From: Halobacteriales archaeon QS_3_64_16
Lineage (GTDB): Archaea > Halobacteriota > Halobacteria > Halobacteriales > Halococcaceae
Assembly: GCA_003021705.1 (NCBI GenBank)
Contig: PXRJ01000069.1
Coordinates: 1-38,181, forward strand
DNA length: 38,181 bases
Direction of reading: 5' to 3'
Part shown: positions 6,077-14,455 of the stretch, one piece after another
How the letters are laid out: each line of letters opens with the position of its first letter
Position numbering within the stretch: the stretch's first letter is position 1
Notes under the pieces: model-generated
What the model saw: the letters and a program-made list of their open reading frames with translations, nothing else
What the model was told of the DNA's origin: nothing
Databases searched by the model: none
Position numbers and translations under genes: made by a program

Positions 6077-6946
6077 CTACAGCAGCTCCTCGACGTTGTC
6101 GGCGACTTCTTCCGGCGTATCGCCCACCGGGACGCCCGCCTCTCCGAGGGCCTCGATCTTCGATTCGGCAGTACCAGTCCCTGAGCCCGAGACGATCGCG
6201 CCGGCATGCCCCATCCGCTTGCCCGGCGGGGCGGTCCGACCGGCGATGAAGCCCACTACGGGAGTCTCCATCCCGCTGGCGACGAACTCGGCAGCTTGCT
6301 CCTCGTCCTCGCCGCCGATCTCCCCACACATCACGACCGCCTCGGTCGCCGGGTCCTCCTCGAAGGCCGCCAGCGCGTCGACGAAATCCGTGCCGATGAT
6401 CGGGTCGCCGCCGATCCCGATCGCTGTGGTCTGGCCCAGCCCGCGATCGGTGAGATTGGAGACGACCTGATAGGTCAAAGTACCTGACCGGGAGACCAGC
6501 CCGACGTTGCCGCTCTCGAAGATGTTCCCGGGGAGGATCCCCAACTTCGCTTCGCCGGGCGTGATAATTCCCGGACAGTTGGGGCCGATAAGGCGAGTGT
6601 CGACCTCCGAGAGGCGTTTGTTCACCCGCGCCATGTCCTGCGTGGGGATCCCCTCGGTGATCGCCACGACGAGATCGAGCGGCGAATCGAGCCCTTCGAA
6701 GACGGCGTCGCCCGCGAAGGCCGGCGGGACGAATACCACTGAAGCGTCGGCGTCTTCTTCCTCGGCGGCTTCGGTGACCGTATCGTAGACCGGCACGCCC
6801 GCGACTTCCTGGCCGCCACGACCGGGAACAGCGCCGGCGACGACGTTCGTCCCGTACTCGATCATCTGCTCGGTGTGAAACTTGCCCTCACCGCCGGTGA
6901 TCCCCTGGACGATGACTCGGGTACTCTCGTCAACGAATACACTCAT
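6077..6946 (-). CDS. sucD: Succinyl-CoA synthetase (ADP-forming) alpha subunit
   Basis: 289 residues, full length for the family. The alpha subunit binds CoA in its N-terminal Rossmann domain ([20 protein letters not shown]) and carries the phosphorylated histidine, seen here as H247 in [14 protein letters not shown]. The [20 protein letters not shown] segment and [15 protein letters not shown] are conserved. With the beta subunit it performs the substrate-level phosphorylation step of the TCA cycle (succinyl-CoA + ADP + Pi to succinate + CoA + ATP). It is second in a minus-strand operon; its ATG overlaps the sucC stop by four bases. The gene looks intact, whereas its partner sucC does not. 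Confidence 0.95.
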   Translation of the reverse strand: MSVFVDESTRVIVQGITGGEGKFHTEQMIEYGTNVVAGAVPGRGGQEVAGVPVYDTVTEAAEEEDADASVVFVPPAFAGDAVFEGLDSPLDLVVAITEGIPTQDMARVNKRLSEVDTRLIGPNCPGIITPGEAKLGILPGNIFESGNVGLVSRSGTLTYQVVSNLTDRGLGQTTAIGIGGDPIIGTDFVDALAAFEEDPATEAVVMCGEIGGEDEEQAAEFVASGMETPVVGFIAGRTAPPGKRMGHAGAIVSGSGTGTAESKIEALGEAGVPVGDTPEEVADNVEELL

Positions 6947-7975
6947 GTGCTTGCCTCCTCTGCGTTCTCGACGGCTCGTTCAACGGCGTCTTCGAGCGTG
7001 CTCTCGACGTCGACTAAATCGGTGTTAAGGATCTCCATTCCTTCCTCCGCATTGGTGCCGGCGAGTCGAACTACTACCTTCTTCGGGATCTCATCGAAGC
7101 TCTCGAGGGCCTCGTTGATCCCGCGGGCGACCTCGTCCCCGCGCGTGATCCCCCCGAAGATATTGAACACGACCGCCTCGACGTTGGGATCGGAAAAGAC
7201 CATATCGAGTGCGTTGCTCACGCGGTCGGCCTTCGCGCCCCCGCCGATGTCGAGGAAGTTCGCCGGCTCACCACCATAATAGTCGACCAGATCGAGGGTG
7301 GTCATCACGAGGCCCGCGCCGTTACCGATGATACCGACGTCGCCTTCCAGACGGACGTAATCGAAGCCGTACTCGCCGGCCTTGCGTTCGAGGTCGTCGC
7401 CATAGGAGTCGGTCTCCATCGCTTCGAGATCGGGCTGGCGAAAGAGGGCGTCGTCGTCGATATTCATCACGGCGTCGGCGGCGACCACTTCGTCGTTGCC
7501 CGTGACCATCAGCGGGTTGATCTCCGCCTCGGTGGCGTCCCGGCTCTCCCAGAGGTCATAGAGGGCACTGAGAACGCTCGCGACATCGCTCGCTACCTCC
7601 CGGGAGACGCCCGCGCCGTAGACCGCCCGGCGAGCCTGATAGTGGTGCAGGCCGAAGGCCGGATCGACGCCCTCGCGGGCAATGGCCTCGAGGTTGTTTG
7701 CGGCGACCTCCTCGATGTCGACCCCACCCTGGGTCGAGACCATCGCCACTGGCTCGCCGGCTCCACGATCCATCGTCCGCCTCGTTTTCGGCCAGTTCGA
7801 TCCCGCCGGCCTTCCCGCGGCCGCCGACGTGGACCTGGGCTTTGATCGCGACCGGATAGCCGATTCGCGAGGCGGCCTCGCCGACCTCATCGACACTTCT
7901 CGCGAGGGCGGCCTCGGGTGCCGAAAGCCCGGCGTCGGCGAAGACCTCTTTGGCCTGATACTCGTGTAATCGCAT
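6943..7975 (-). pseudogene. sucC: Succinyl-CoA synthetase beta subunit gene with internal deletion and frameshift
   Basis: From ATG at 7975 the frame gives a normal N terminus (MRLHEYQAKEVFADAGLSAP, then AIKAQVHVGGRGKAGGIELA). Around 7770-7783 homology jumps to a different frame at MDRGAGEPVAMVSTQGGVDI, and continues normally (LDIGGGAKADRV, then VFNIFGGITRGDEVARGI) to a stop at 6943-6945. Compared with known SucC proteins, about 40-50 residues of the ATP-grasp core are missing between these points. The missing segment normally includes nucleotide-contacting residues and the LVEE/ELYVGV region. The deletion is not a multiple of three, so the frame breaks as well. A TATA-like element lies about 27 bases upstream. 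Possibilities are a genuine null allele with a second copy elsewhere, or an assembly deletion. Confidence 0.85.
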
Positions 7976-8000
7976 CACCCTCAATCGGGGCACCCGCCCG

Positions 8001-8009
8001 CATAAATCC
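8001..8009 (-). promoter_or_regulatory. TATA-like element of the sucCD operon
   Basis: The minus strand shows GATTTATG about 27-32 bases upstream of the sucC ATG (7975). It is the only AT-rich patch in a GC-rich surrounding. The spacing predicts a start of transcription within a few bases of the ATG, giving a leaderless or very short-leader mRNA, which is usual in haloarchaea. Confidence 0.4.
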
Positions 8010-8200
8010 CCTCATACGTCACCCCCAACCCTCTGCCGGCCTATTCGAAGGCGTCGAGCCGGTGAGGGCAGCGAGCGAACCCTGACTGTCGGCAAGCGCG
8101 GCCCGCCCGATTTCCGAGCGTTCGACCATCCGACTGCTGTCCTAGTCGACAGGATCCCGATAAGCGATTCCTCCTGACGAAACCGGAGCGAGAGTTCCGG

Positions 8201-8425
8201 TTACCCCGTCAGAAATAAGTAGAGCCACCAGACGCACCCACCAGCGAGTACGGCGGCGGTGAGCGCCTCCAGGACGCCGACGTAGGAATCGCCGTAGGTA
8301 CGGCGGAACTCCTGGACCGACTCCACGCGACGCCATACCGGCATGAGCGGTTCCGGTACGATCTCGCCCAAAGCGCCGACGTCCGCCTGCTCGCTCTCCT
8401 CGGGTGCCTGTTTCGAGGAACTCAT
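8201..8425 (-). CDS. Small single-span membrane protein following the TRAP fragment
   Basis: 74 residues. The first half is acidic and soluble (MSSSKQAPEESEQADVGALG), and the end is one hydrophobic helix (LEALTAAVLAGGCVWWLYLF). Its ATG overlaps the TRAP-permease stop by four bases, so it was part of that operon. Similar small proteins follow haloarchaeal TRAP permease genes, but no biochemical function is known to me. If the permease is dead, this protein is probably an orphan. Confidence 0.6.
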   Translation of the reverse strand: MSSSKQAPEESEQADVGALGEIVPEPLMPVWRRVESVQEFRRTYGDSYVGVLEALTAAVLAGGCVWWLYLFLTG

Positions 8426-9318
8426 TGGTCTACCTCCCGCCCAGCGGATAGCTCGACGTCACGAGCCATCATTTTCTCGGCGACGAACACGGCGACGAAA
8501 ACCGCGATACCGCCGACTTTTACCAGTGCGTCGGGATAGACCATCACGGCGACTCCCAGTGCGGAGAGGAGCACGCGGATGCCGATACGCCGACCGATCC
8601 CTATTCTGAATGAATAGTTCAACCCGTAGATGATGGTGATCCCGCCCATGAGCACTAATACGCCGGCCACGACCGTCGAGAGGCCGAACGACATCGAGAC
8701 CAGCGCCGGATTGTAGACGAACGCGATCGGAAGCACGAATAAGGGTGCGGCGATCTTGATCGCCGCGCCACACGTCCGCCAGAAGTTCGCCTCGGCGATG
8801 CCGGAAGCCACCAGCGCGGCGGTCGCGACCGGAGGTGGGATTCCCGCCAGGATAGCGGCGTAGAAGACGGTGTAGTGGGCCGTTATGCTGGCTACTCCGA
8901 AGTCGGCGACGAACGTCGGCACGATCAACACGGCGACGATGACATAGGCCGCGACAGTGGGCATCCCGACACCCATCACGATCGCAACGGCCATGCCCAG
9001 AAGCACCGCGATGAACGACACCCCGCCCGAGATGTTGATCAGAAGCAGCGCGATCTTCGCCGGGACGCCGGTCGTCCCGAAAACGTTCACGACGCCGCTG
9101 ATCATTACCAGGATGATAGCGATCGGTGCGAGGATGATAGCACCGCGCCGGCCGACTTCGAGGTTGTCGTCCCAGGCGTCTTGCTCCTTGTAGTACTGGG
9201 CGGCACCGGGATGAACCGGGATACGCGTGACCGCCGAATCATACATCGACTCGACGGAATCGAAGTTATTGAACTGCTGTTGATCGGGCCGGCCGGCACA
9301 CCCCAGTGAGGTGATCAA
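8422..9318 (-). pseudogene. C-terminal third of a TRAP transporter permease (4TM/12TM fusion)
   Basis: About 280 residues match the end of DctM-type TRAP permeases: the FIAVLLGMAVAIVMGVGMPT motif, ITAHYTVFYAAILAGIPPPV, then IAEANFWRTCGAAIKIAAPL and PIAFVYNPALVS, with seven or eight hydrophobic segments. Full-length fusions are normally two to three times longer, so the N-terminal transport core is missing. The first 15 codons (from TTG 9318) overlap the end of the uracil-DNA glycosylase gene and have no family similarity, so the breakpoint lies near 9270. No solute-binding (TAXI/DctP) gene is nearby. It is most likely a deletion remnant rather than a working transporter. Confidence 0.75.
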
Positions 9319-9950
9319 CGCACGAAGTAGGGCTCGTCGCCCTCGCCGAAGCGCCCGAGATCGACCTCTCGGCGGAAGTCCCCCGCCTGTAATCGTTCGA
9401 GCGCCTCGACGAGGTGCTCCCGGTCGCCTGCCTCCCAGCGAGCGGGGTTTTCGATCGGGTAGACGAGCCAGCCGGTGCCGAGTACTTCACTCCCGTGCAG
9501 CCGCTCCATGTCGAGGGGTACCTTCCCGTAGCGAGCCGTGTAGGTCGCCAGCACGTGGCGGGTAGCGCGTTCGCCGACCGGCAGCAGGACGTGGGCGGCG
9601 ATAGCACGCACCTCCGCGTCGAAAAAGCGCTCCATCGAGCCGTACTCGGCGCCGGTCGGCTCCCCCGCCCCGTCCCCGGGAACGCACATATAGAGATAGG
9701 AGAGAAAGGTTCCGTCCATCTCGGGACGTTCGCCGACCTCTTCGAGCAGGCCGGCCTCCGCGAGTGCTTCCTGGAGCCGGAGGCTCGCGTCGTTCGTGAA
9801 CGGCACTTCGCTGCTCTCTCCCCCGTAGTTGCCGGGATGATCGCCGATGACGTGGAAGTCGGCGTTGGCGTCGCCATAGCCCGGAACGTAACGCTCGCAG
9901 GGCGGGCGCATACCGAAAGGGTTGCTCACGCGATCGGTGACGTTCTCCAC
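9315..9950 (-). CDS. Uracil-DNA glycosylase superfamily protein
   Basis: 211 residues. The segment DFHVIGDHPGNYGG (about 31-44) corresponds to the GExPG-like motif A of family 4/5-type uracil-DNA glycosylases. The HGSEVLGTGWLVYPIENPAR stretch near 149-168 occupies the motif B position. Early cysteine-containing residues (MRPPCERYVPG) and a later MCVPG might hold an iron-sulfur cluster, but only a few cysteines are visible. The enzyme would remove uracil arising from cytosine deamination in high-salt DNA repair. It is on the minus strand and ends at the TRAP remnant. I am sure of the superfamily, less so of the substrate. Confidence 0.75.
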   Translation of the reverse strand: MENVTDRVSNPFGMRPPCERYVPGYGDANADFHVIGDHPGNYGGESSEVPFTNDASLRLQEALAEAGLLEEVGERPEMDGTFLSYLYMCVPGDGAGEPTGAEYGSMERFFDAEVRAIAAHVLLPVGERATRHVLATYTARYGKVPLDMERLHGSEVLGTGWLVYPIENPARWEAGDREHLVEALERLQAGDFRREVDLGRFGEGDEPYFVR

Positions 9951-10073
9951 GTCCTCCCCTGGTTCTCGGAGCGTATAAAGACCGCTCGAAGAAGCCGACA
10001 GTCCTGGAAAAGAGAGGGGGGAAAGAACGACTTCGGACCACGGGCGACGATATTCGAGAGAGCCGCTGACCGA

Positions 10074-10331
10074 TCAGCGACGGATTTCGACGGTGAGTTC
10101 ACGCACCGTGAGGTCGTAGTCGGCCTCGGTAAGCCGTTGGAGGATGTCGATGGCTTCCTCGGGGCTTTCGGGATCGAACGCGAGCTCGACAGCATCGACG
10201 GGGGCGTCGCCGTCGCTTTCGGCGAGACAGTTGTTCAGTTCGTCGAGTGCTTCGCCGTCGAGGCTCTCCGATCGTCGCTGACCGCGGAGCCGGAGCCGCC
10301 GGGAGGTGGGGACCGATTCGGTGCGAGACAT
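10074..10331 (-). CDS. Conserved haloarchaeal hypothetical protein
   Basis: 85 residues with an arginine-rich N terminus (TSRRLRLRGQRRSE) and an acidic, regular C-terminal half (PEEAIDILQRLTEADYDLTV, then RELTVEIRR). No enzyme motif is visible. Codon usage and protein acidity match the neighbours, which supports a real gene. It may be a small nucleic-acid- or protein-binding factor; I do not recognise the family. Confidence 0.55.
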   Translation of the reverse strand: MSRTESVPTSRRLRLRGQRRSESLDGEALDELNNCLAESDGDAPVDAVELAFDPESPEEAIDILQRLTEADYDLTVRELTVEIRR

Positions 10332-10515
10332 TTTATACGATCGGGATTTCGGCTCTTTCGGTATAAGCTTCGTGGGTGTTTCGAGCCGTGACCGGCGCGT
10401 CTGCCCTCGTTTTCAGGGCAATCCCGTTCGTCTGGTAGTACTTACCGATGGCTACGACTGGGTCGCCTGCGAACTGCGGCCGTTCGCTTATGAGGACGGC
10501 GGGCGAGGTCCGATT

Positions 10516-10791
10516 ATGGCACGCGCCCGTGCGCACGTGTTCGTTTCCGGCACCGTCCAGGGGGTCGCCTACCGTGCGAGCACCCGAGAGGCCGCCCACG
10601 ACCGCGGCGTCTGCGGCTGGGTCCGAAATTTGGAGGACGGTCGGGTCGAGGCCGTCTTCGAAGGCGAGGAAGGAGACGTCGAAGGGATGGTCGAGTGGTG
10701 TCGAACGGGGAGTCCGGCCGCAGACGTCGAGGGCGTCGAACAGGAGACCGAGGAGCCCGAAGGAGTCGAGAGCTTCGAAGTCCGACGGTAG
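10516..10791 (+). CDS. acyP: Acylphosphatase
   Basis: 91 residues, the usual size. The signature GTVQGVAYRAST contains the phosphate-binding loop with catalytic R20, and GWVRNLEDGRVEAVFEG contains catalytic N38. It hydrolyses acyl-phosphates such as acetyl phosphate and carbamoyl phosphate in the cytoplasm. The start at 10516 is chosen because the conserved beta-strand begins right after it; upstream in-frame sequence (from 10306) has no family resemblance. It appears monocistronic. Confidence 0.9.
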   Translation: MARARAHVFVSGTVQGVAYRASTREAAHDRGVCGWVRNLEDGRVEAVFEGEEGDVEGMVEWCRTGSPAADVEGVEQETEEPEGVESFEVRR

Positions 10792-10842
10792 TCGACGGGT
10801 CGGCGGCTCGACCGAGCGGAGTTCGTTCTGGGCACTCGATGC

Positions 10843-11274
10843 TTATTGTCTACACGCGACACAAACGACCGACCAGGTCGTGTCGCCGCTCAATCGGTAG
10901 TACGTGACCGTCTCGCCGTCCCCGTCAACTTCCTTTCGTTCGACGATGCCGTCCTCGAGAAGCCCATCGAGCGCCTCGTCGACGTCGTCAATGACGATAG
11001 CCGTCGCGGTGAGGTTACCGGCGATGTCAAGCAGGTTCTCCGAGGCGATCGAGAGCCCTCGAAGCCCCTCGTTCACGCGATCGGGATCGTCGGTTTCCCC
11101 GAAGTCGACGCCTTTGATGATCTCGGCTCTCGTATAGGCGTTCTCGACGTTCCCGCCGAGAAAGGCCACGATGAGGTCGCGCTCGGTTTCGTACTCACCG
11201 ACCGGCGTCGTCGCCGGATTTCCGGTCCCCGACGGCGCGATCCGTTCGTCGTCCCACTCGTCGGTGATCGGCAT
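10843..11274 (-). CDS. Haloarchaeal winged-helix-like hypothetical protein
   Basis: 143 residues from ATG at 11274; a TTG three codons upstream is a weaker start. Residues 25-110 look helical with a wing-like end (VDEALDGLLEDGIVERKEVD, then GETVTYYRLSG), as in small wHTH regulators. The C terminus has a CVAC pair. An AT-rich patch (GGTATATTTG on the minus strand) precedes the start. I do not recognise the exact family. It may be a transcriptional regulator of unknown target. Confidence 0.6.
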   Translation of the reverse strand: MPITDEWDDERIAPSGTGNPATTPVGEYETERDLIVAFLGGNVENAYTRAEIIKGVDFGETDDPDRVNEGLRGLSIASENLLDIAGNLTATAIVIDDVDEALDGLLEDGIVERKEVDGDGETVTYYRLSGDTTWSVVCVACRQ

Positions 11275-11472
11275 ATGATTCAAATATACCGGTCTGGAAA
11301 ATCTATCGACGGCTTGGATCGAAACGAAGCAGGTAACGACCGGCTATCGGCTCGGCACACGCCACGCTGCCGACGTGACTGATGGGGCCCCGAATCCGTC
11401 CTCGGTTACCGGTCGCTGGCCATCGGACAGCAGGTCGAGCGTTTAACAGCGTCGCCCGCGAACGACCGCTCG

Positions 11473-12891
11473 ATGATCACTGCCGAACGGATGGCTGCCG
11501 TCGACGAGAACGCCGCGGCGCTTGGGGTCCCCCGGAAACAGCTCATGGAGTCGAGCGGCAACGCCACTGCTCGTGCAGTGCGGGAGACGGTCGAGCCTGG
11601 TGGAGAAGTACTGGTCGTCGCTGGTCGGGGAAACAACGGCGGCGACGCCTTCGCCGCCGCGCGCTTCCTCGACGACTACGACGTTCGCGTGTGCCTGCTT
11701 GGACGCGCCGAGAGTATCAGCACCGACATCGCCCGCGAGAACTGGGAGGCACTCGGGGAAGCCGGCTACGACGCGAGCGAGGTGCGTGACTCACAGGACT
11801 TCGAGATCGGCGATCCCGACCTGATCGTCGACGCGATGCTTGGGACCGGCGTCACGGGTTCGTTGCGGGAGCCGGAGGCGACGGCAGCCCGCCTGGTCGA
11901 CGACGCCGGAGCATCGGTACTCGCGGTTGACGTGCCTTCGGGGATGAACGCCGATACCGGCGATCGTGCCGAAGGCGCGGTCGACGCCGACCGGATCGTC
12001 ACGTTCCACGACACGAAACCCGGCTTGGAGGACGTCGACGCCGCCGTAACCGTGGCCGACATCGGCATCCCGGCGGCCGCCGAACGGTTCGTCGGGCCGG
12101 GCGACCTGAGTCAGGTAGAGCGCGACGCCGCGAGCGAGGGTCGCGTGCTCGTCGTCGGCGGCGGCCCTTACACCGGTGCGCCGGCACTCGCCGCCGGGGC
12201 CGCGCTCCGAGCGGGTGCGGAACTCGCCTTCCTCTCGGTCCCCGAAGGAGTGTTCGAGCCGATCGCGGGCTACGCCGAGGACCTGATCGTCCAGCCCTAC
12301 AACGCGTCCCGGCTCGGCCCCGACCAGGTAGACGAGTTGGTCGAGACGGCGACCCAGTACGACGACACCGTGGTACTGGGTCCCGGGCTCGGCTCCGCGG
12401 AGGAGACCGAAGCGGCCGTCGAGGAGTTCCTCCGAGGGTTCGACGGTCGCACGGTGGTCGACGCCGACGCCCTCTCGATCGTGCCCGAGGTCGCGACCGA
12501 CGCGACGCTCGTCTGCACCCCCAACAGAGAGGAACTCGCGGGCATGAGCGGGCCCGATGTCGAGGACCTCGCGGCCCACGCCGAGGACGTCGCGGCCTTC
12601 GCTGCCGACCTCGGGCACGTCGTCCTTGCCAAAGGGAAATCGGACGTGATCACCGACGGCGAAACGACACGCGTCTCCCGAGCGGGAACCCCAGGGATGG
12701 CCGTCGGCGGGACCGGCGACGTGCTCGCGGGGATCACAGCGGCGCTGCTCGCCCGCAACGACCCGCTTCCAGCGGCGACGGTCGCACCCTATATCAATGG
12801 ACGGACGGCCCAGTCGGTAGCGAAGGACGGCGGCCTACTCGCTTCGGACCTGCTCGACGAACTCCCCCGTGTGCTGTGGGGTGATCAATGA
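11473..12891 (+). CDS. nnr: Bifunctional NAD(P)H-hydrate epimerase / ADP-dependent dehydratase
   Basis: 472 residues in two domains. Residues 1-215 are the YjeF_N epimerase (VVAGRGNNGGDAFAAARFLD, then DAMLGTGVTGSLREPE and VDVPSGMNADTG). Residues 220-470 are the ribokinase-like dehydratase (VVGGGPYTGAPALAAGAALR, then CTPNREELAGM and GTPGMAVGGTGDVLAGITAA). It repairs damaged NAD(P)HX, with the S-epimer dehydrated at the expense of ADP or ATP. It overlaps the following moaC gene by four bases (ATGA), so the two form an operon. Length and motifs are normal. Confidence 0.93.
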   Translation: MITAERMAAVDENAAALGVPRKQLMESSGNATARAVRETVEPGGEVLVVAGRGNNGGDAFAAARFLDDYDVRVCLLGRAESISTDIARENWEALGEAGYDASEVRDSQDFEIGDPDLIVDAMLGTGVTGSLREPEATAARLVDDAGASVLAVDVPSGMNADTGDRAEGAVDADRIVTFHDTKPGLEDVDAAVTVADIGIPAAAERFVGPGDLSQVERDAASEGRVLVVGGGPYTGAPALAAGAALRAGAELAFLSVPEGVFEPIAGYAEDLIVQPYNASRLGPDQVDELVETATQYDDTVVLGPGLGSAEETEAAVEEFLRGFDGRTVVDADALSIVPEVATDATLVCTPNREELAGMSGPDVEDLAAHAEDVAAFAADLGHVVLAKGKSDVITDGETTRVSRAGTPGMAVGGTGDVLAGITAALLARNDPLPAATVAPYINGRTAQSVAKDGGLLASDLLDELPRVLWGDQ

Positions 12892-13484
12892 CCGAACGAC
12901 CGCGGCCCGAGGAGGGTCACCCGACGGACGCGGGCGAAACCGATAGGGAACGAGACGAGAGCAACGACGCGGGAGACGACCGAGCGGAATCGACAGGAAA
13001 CACCACTGTCGCCGACGAACTGACCCATACCACCGACGCGGGCGATGTAGACATGGTAGACGTCGGCGCGAAACCCGACACCGCCCGGCGGGCGATCGCG
13101 CGCGGGGAGATCGCTCTCACCAAGGGAACGATCGAGGCGATCCGCGAGGACCAGGTCGGCAAGGGAAACGTCTTAGCTACCGCCCGGATCGGCGCTATCG
13201 GAGCGGTAAAACACACCTGGGAGACGATCCCGATGTGCCACCACATCCCGATCTCGAATGTCGAGACGGACTTCGAGGTTAGCGAGAACCGAATCGTCCT
13301 TACCGTGACCGTCGAGACGACGGGCAAGACCGGCTGTGAGATGGAGGCCTTGGAGGGGGTGACGACGGGTCTCAATACCGTCTGGGATATGGTCAAGGCC
13401 GTCGAGAAAGACGAGGACGGCCAGTACCCCAATACCGGAATCGAGAACGTCCGCGTGGTCGAAAAGGAGAAACGCTCGCTGTGA
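12888..13484 (+). CDS. moaC: Cyclic pyranopterin monophosphate synthase MoaC
   Basis: 198 residues. An acidic N-terminal extension of about 45 residues precedes the conserved MoaC domain starting at LTHTTDAGDVDMVDVGAKPD. The active-site signatures IPMCHHIPISNVETDF and TTGKTGCEMEALEGVTTGLN are present. MoaC converts the MoaA product into cPMP, the first stable intermediate of molybdopterin synthesis. Translation is coupled to nnr by a four-base overlap. The N-terminal extension is a haloarchaeal habit and not evidence of another function. Confidence 0.93.
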   Translation: MTERPRPEEGHPTDAGETDRERDESNDAGDDRAESTGNTTVADELTHTTDAGDVDMVDVGAKPDTARRAIARGEIALTKGTIEAIREDQVGKGNVLATARIGAIGAVKHTWETIPMCHHIPISNVETDFEVSENRIVLTVTVETTGKTGCEMEALEGVTTGLNTVWDMVKAVEKDEDGQYPNTGIENVRVVEKEKRSL

Positions 13485-13660
13485 ATCGGTGCCGCGACCT
13501 CGACCGCACAGAAGTCCACGAACGCGAACGCCTCGTCGACTTCGGTCATCCCTTTCCCGACCGTCAGTCACGACGAGGACGTCGTCACATGCTCGTGTAT
13601 CCTCGATCCAGTGAACTGTATCCGACGCTGAAACGATCCCCTGAAGCCGCGAGTAGTGGT

Positions 13661-13666
13661 AAAAAA
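13661..13666 (-). terminator. Possible T-run terminator after hsp20
   Basis: Six consecutive T on the minus strand about 75 bases beyond the hsp20 stop (13739). It lies in the 254-base convergent gap between moaC and hsp20, which otherwise contains no convincing gene. Archaeal RNA polymerase terminates at such runs, but one short run is weak evidence. Confidence 0.3.
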
Positions 13667-13738
13667 GCGATTACGTTTGATCCGATGATCGACTAATCGA
13701 CGGTCAGCAGCCGATTGGCTGCTACGGACGATCCCGGC

Positions 13739-14119
13739 TCAGCCTTCGACCGGGATCTGCTTGCCTTCGACGGCAGTGTCTTCGATGGCCGGGAGGGTGA
13801 CTTCAAGGACGCCGTTGCGGTAGTTGGCACCGATCTTGTCGTCGTCGACCGCTCGGGGGAAACGGAACCGACGGTGGTAGGTCCGCCTGCGCCCGCGGTC
13901 GTCGTCGGTGTGCTCGGCGGCGACGTTCAACACGCCCTCCTGCCAGGTCACGTCGATCTCCTCGGGCTCGAAGCCCGGCATCTCGACGCTCAGGACGAAC
14001 TCGCCGTCCTCCTCGTATAGCTCGTAGTCGTTACTACCGAAGCTTCCCCCACCGAACAGGCGAGAGGGGAAGTCAAGGCCCTGCGTCCAACTGTCGTCCG
14101 TCTCAGTCGGGAGTGCCAT
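13739..14119 (-). CDS. hsp20: Hsp20/alpha-crystallin family small heat-shock protein
   Basis: 126 residues. The alpha-crystallin domain spans about 33-118: YEEDGEFVLSVEMPGFEPEE, then VLNVAAEHTDD, YHRRFRFPRAVD and the ANYRNGVLEVTLPAI edge strand. The C-terminal I-x-V/I-like end (KQIPVEG) can dock neighbouring subunits. It acts as an ATP-independent holdase. A strong Shine-Dalgarno (GAGGTGAGA, 14127-14135 region) and a TATA element further upstream suggest a leadered, well-translated message. It is monocistronic. Confidence 0.93.
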   Translation of the reverse strand: MALPTETDDSWTQGLDFPSRLFGGGSFGSNDYELYEEDGEFVLSVEMPGFEPEEIDVTWQEGVLNVAAEHTDDDRGRRRTYHRRFRFPRAVDDDKIGANYRNGVLEVTLPAIEDTAVEGKQIPVEG

Positions 14120-14126
14120 GACTGGT

Positions 14127-14173
14127 TCTCACCTCGTTGCAATCGATAGTACACTCGTGGTTCATAATAAACG
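14127..14173 (-). promoter_or_regulatory. hsp20 promoter (TATA) and ribosome binding site
   Basis: The minus strand has CGTTTATTA (14165-14173) about 46-54 bases upstream of the hsp20 ATG, placing transcription initiation near 14140. A GAGGTGAGA Shine-Dalgarno follows (14127-14135), 7 bases before the ATG. A leadered mRNA with a strong SD is less common in haloarchaea than a leaderless one. Confidence 0.5.
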
Positions 14174-14455
14174 TTTCTCGGCATACGGTACCGTACGACA
14201 TCCCTCGGGCAGGGACCCTCGGACTTTCGTCTCGACGCTTCCGGGGCTCCGATAGCCGGCGTCGGACGGAATCGTCTTCGAGGAACCCCCCGAGTGGAAG
14301 TCCCCGGAGGACCCTTACTCTTCCCGCGACCGTCCCGTTCTCCGTAGCGCCGGTCGCGAACCCGATCGTCCGACTTCGGCGTCGATCCCGGTGCGGAGTT
14401 CAGCTAGCGGCCGCTCGAACTGCTCGTTCACCAGTGTTTCCTCGCACGTTCGTAC
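14174..14455. other. Gene-free spacer between hsp20 and hflX
   Basis: Together with the hsp20 promoter this makes a 336-base gap. Open frames here are arginine-rich and lack family features. I see no repeat, RNA gene or further promoter in it. Confidence 0.5.

Noticed and set aside
11791..12618. Minus-strand frame of 275 codons antisense to nnr
   Set aside because: Shadow of a gene whose every motif is intact; composition is typical of a reverse-complement frame.
12917..13549. Minus-strand frame of 210 codons antisense to moaC
   Set aside because: Ser/Val-rich shadow of an intact conserved gene with no recognisable domain.
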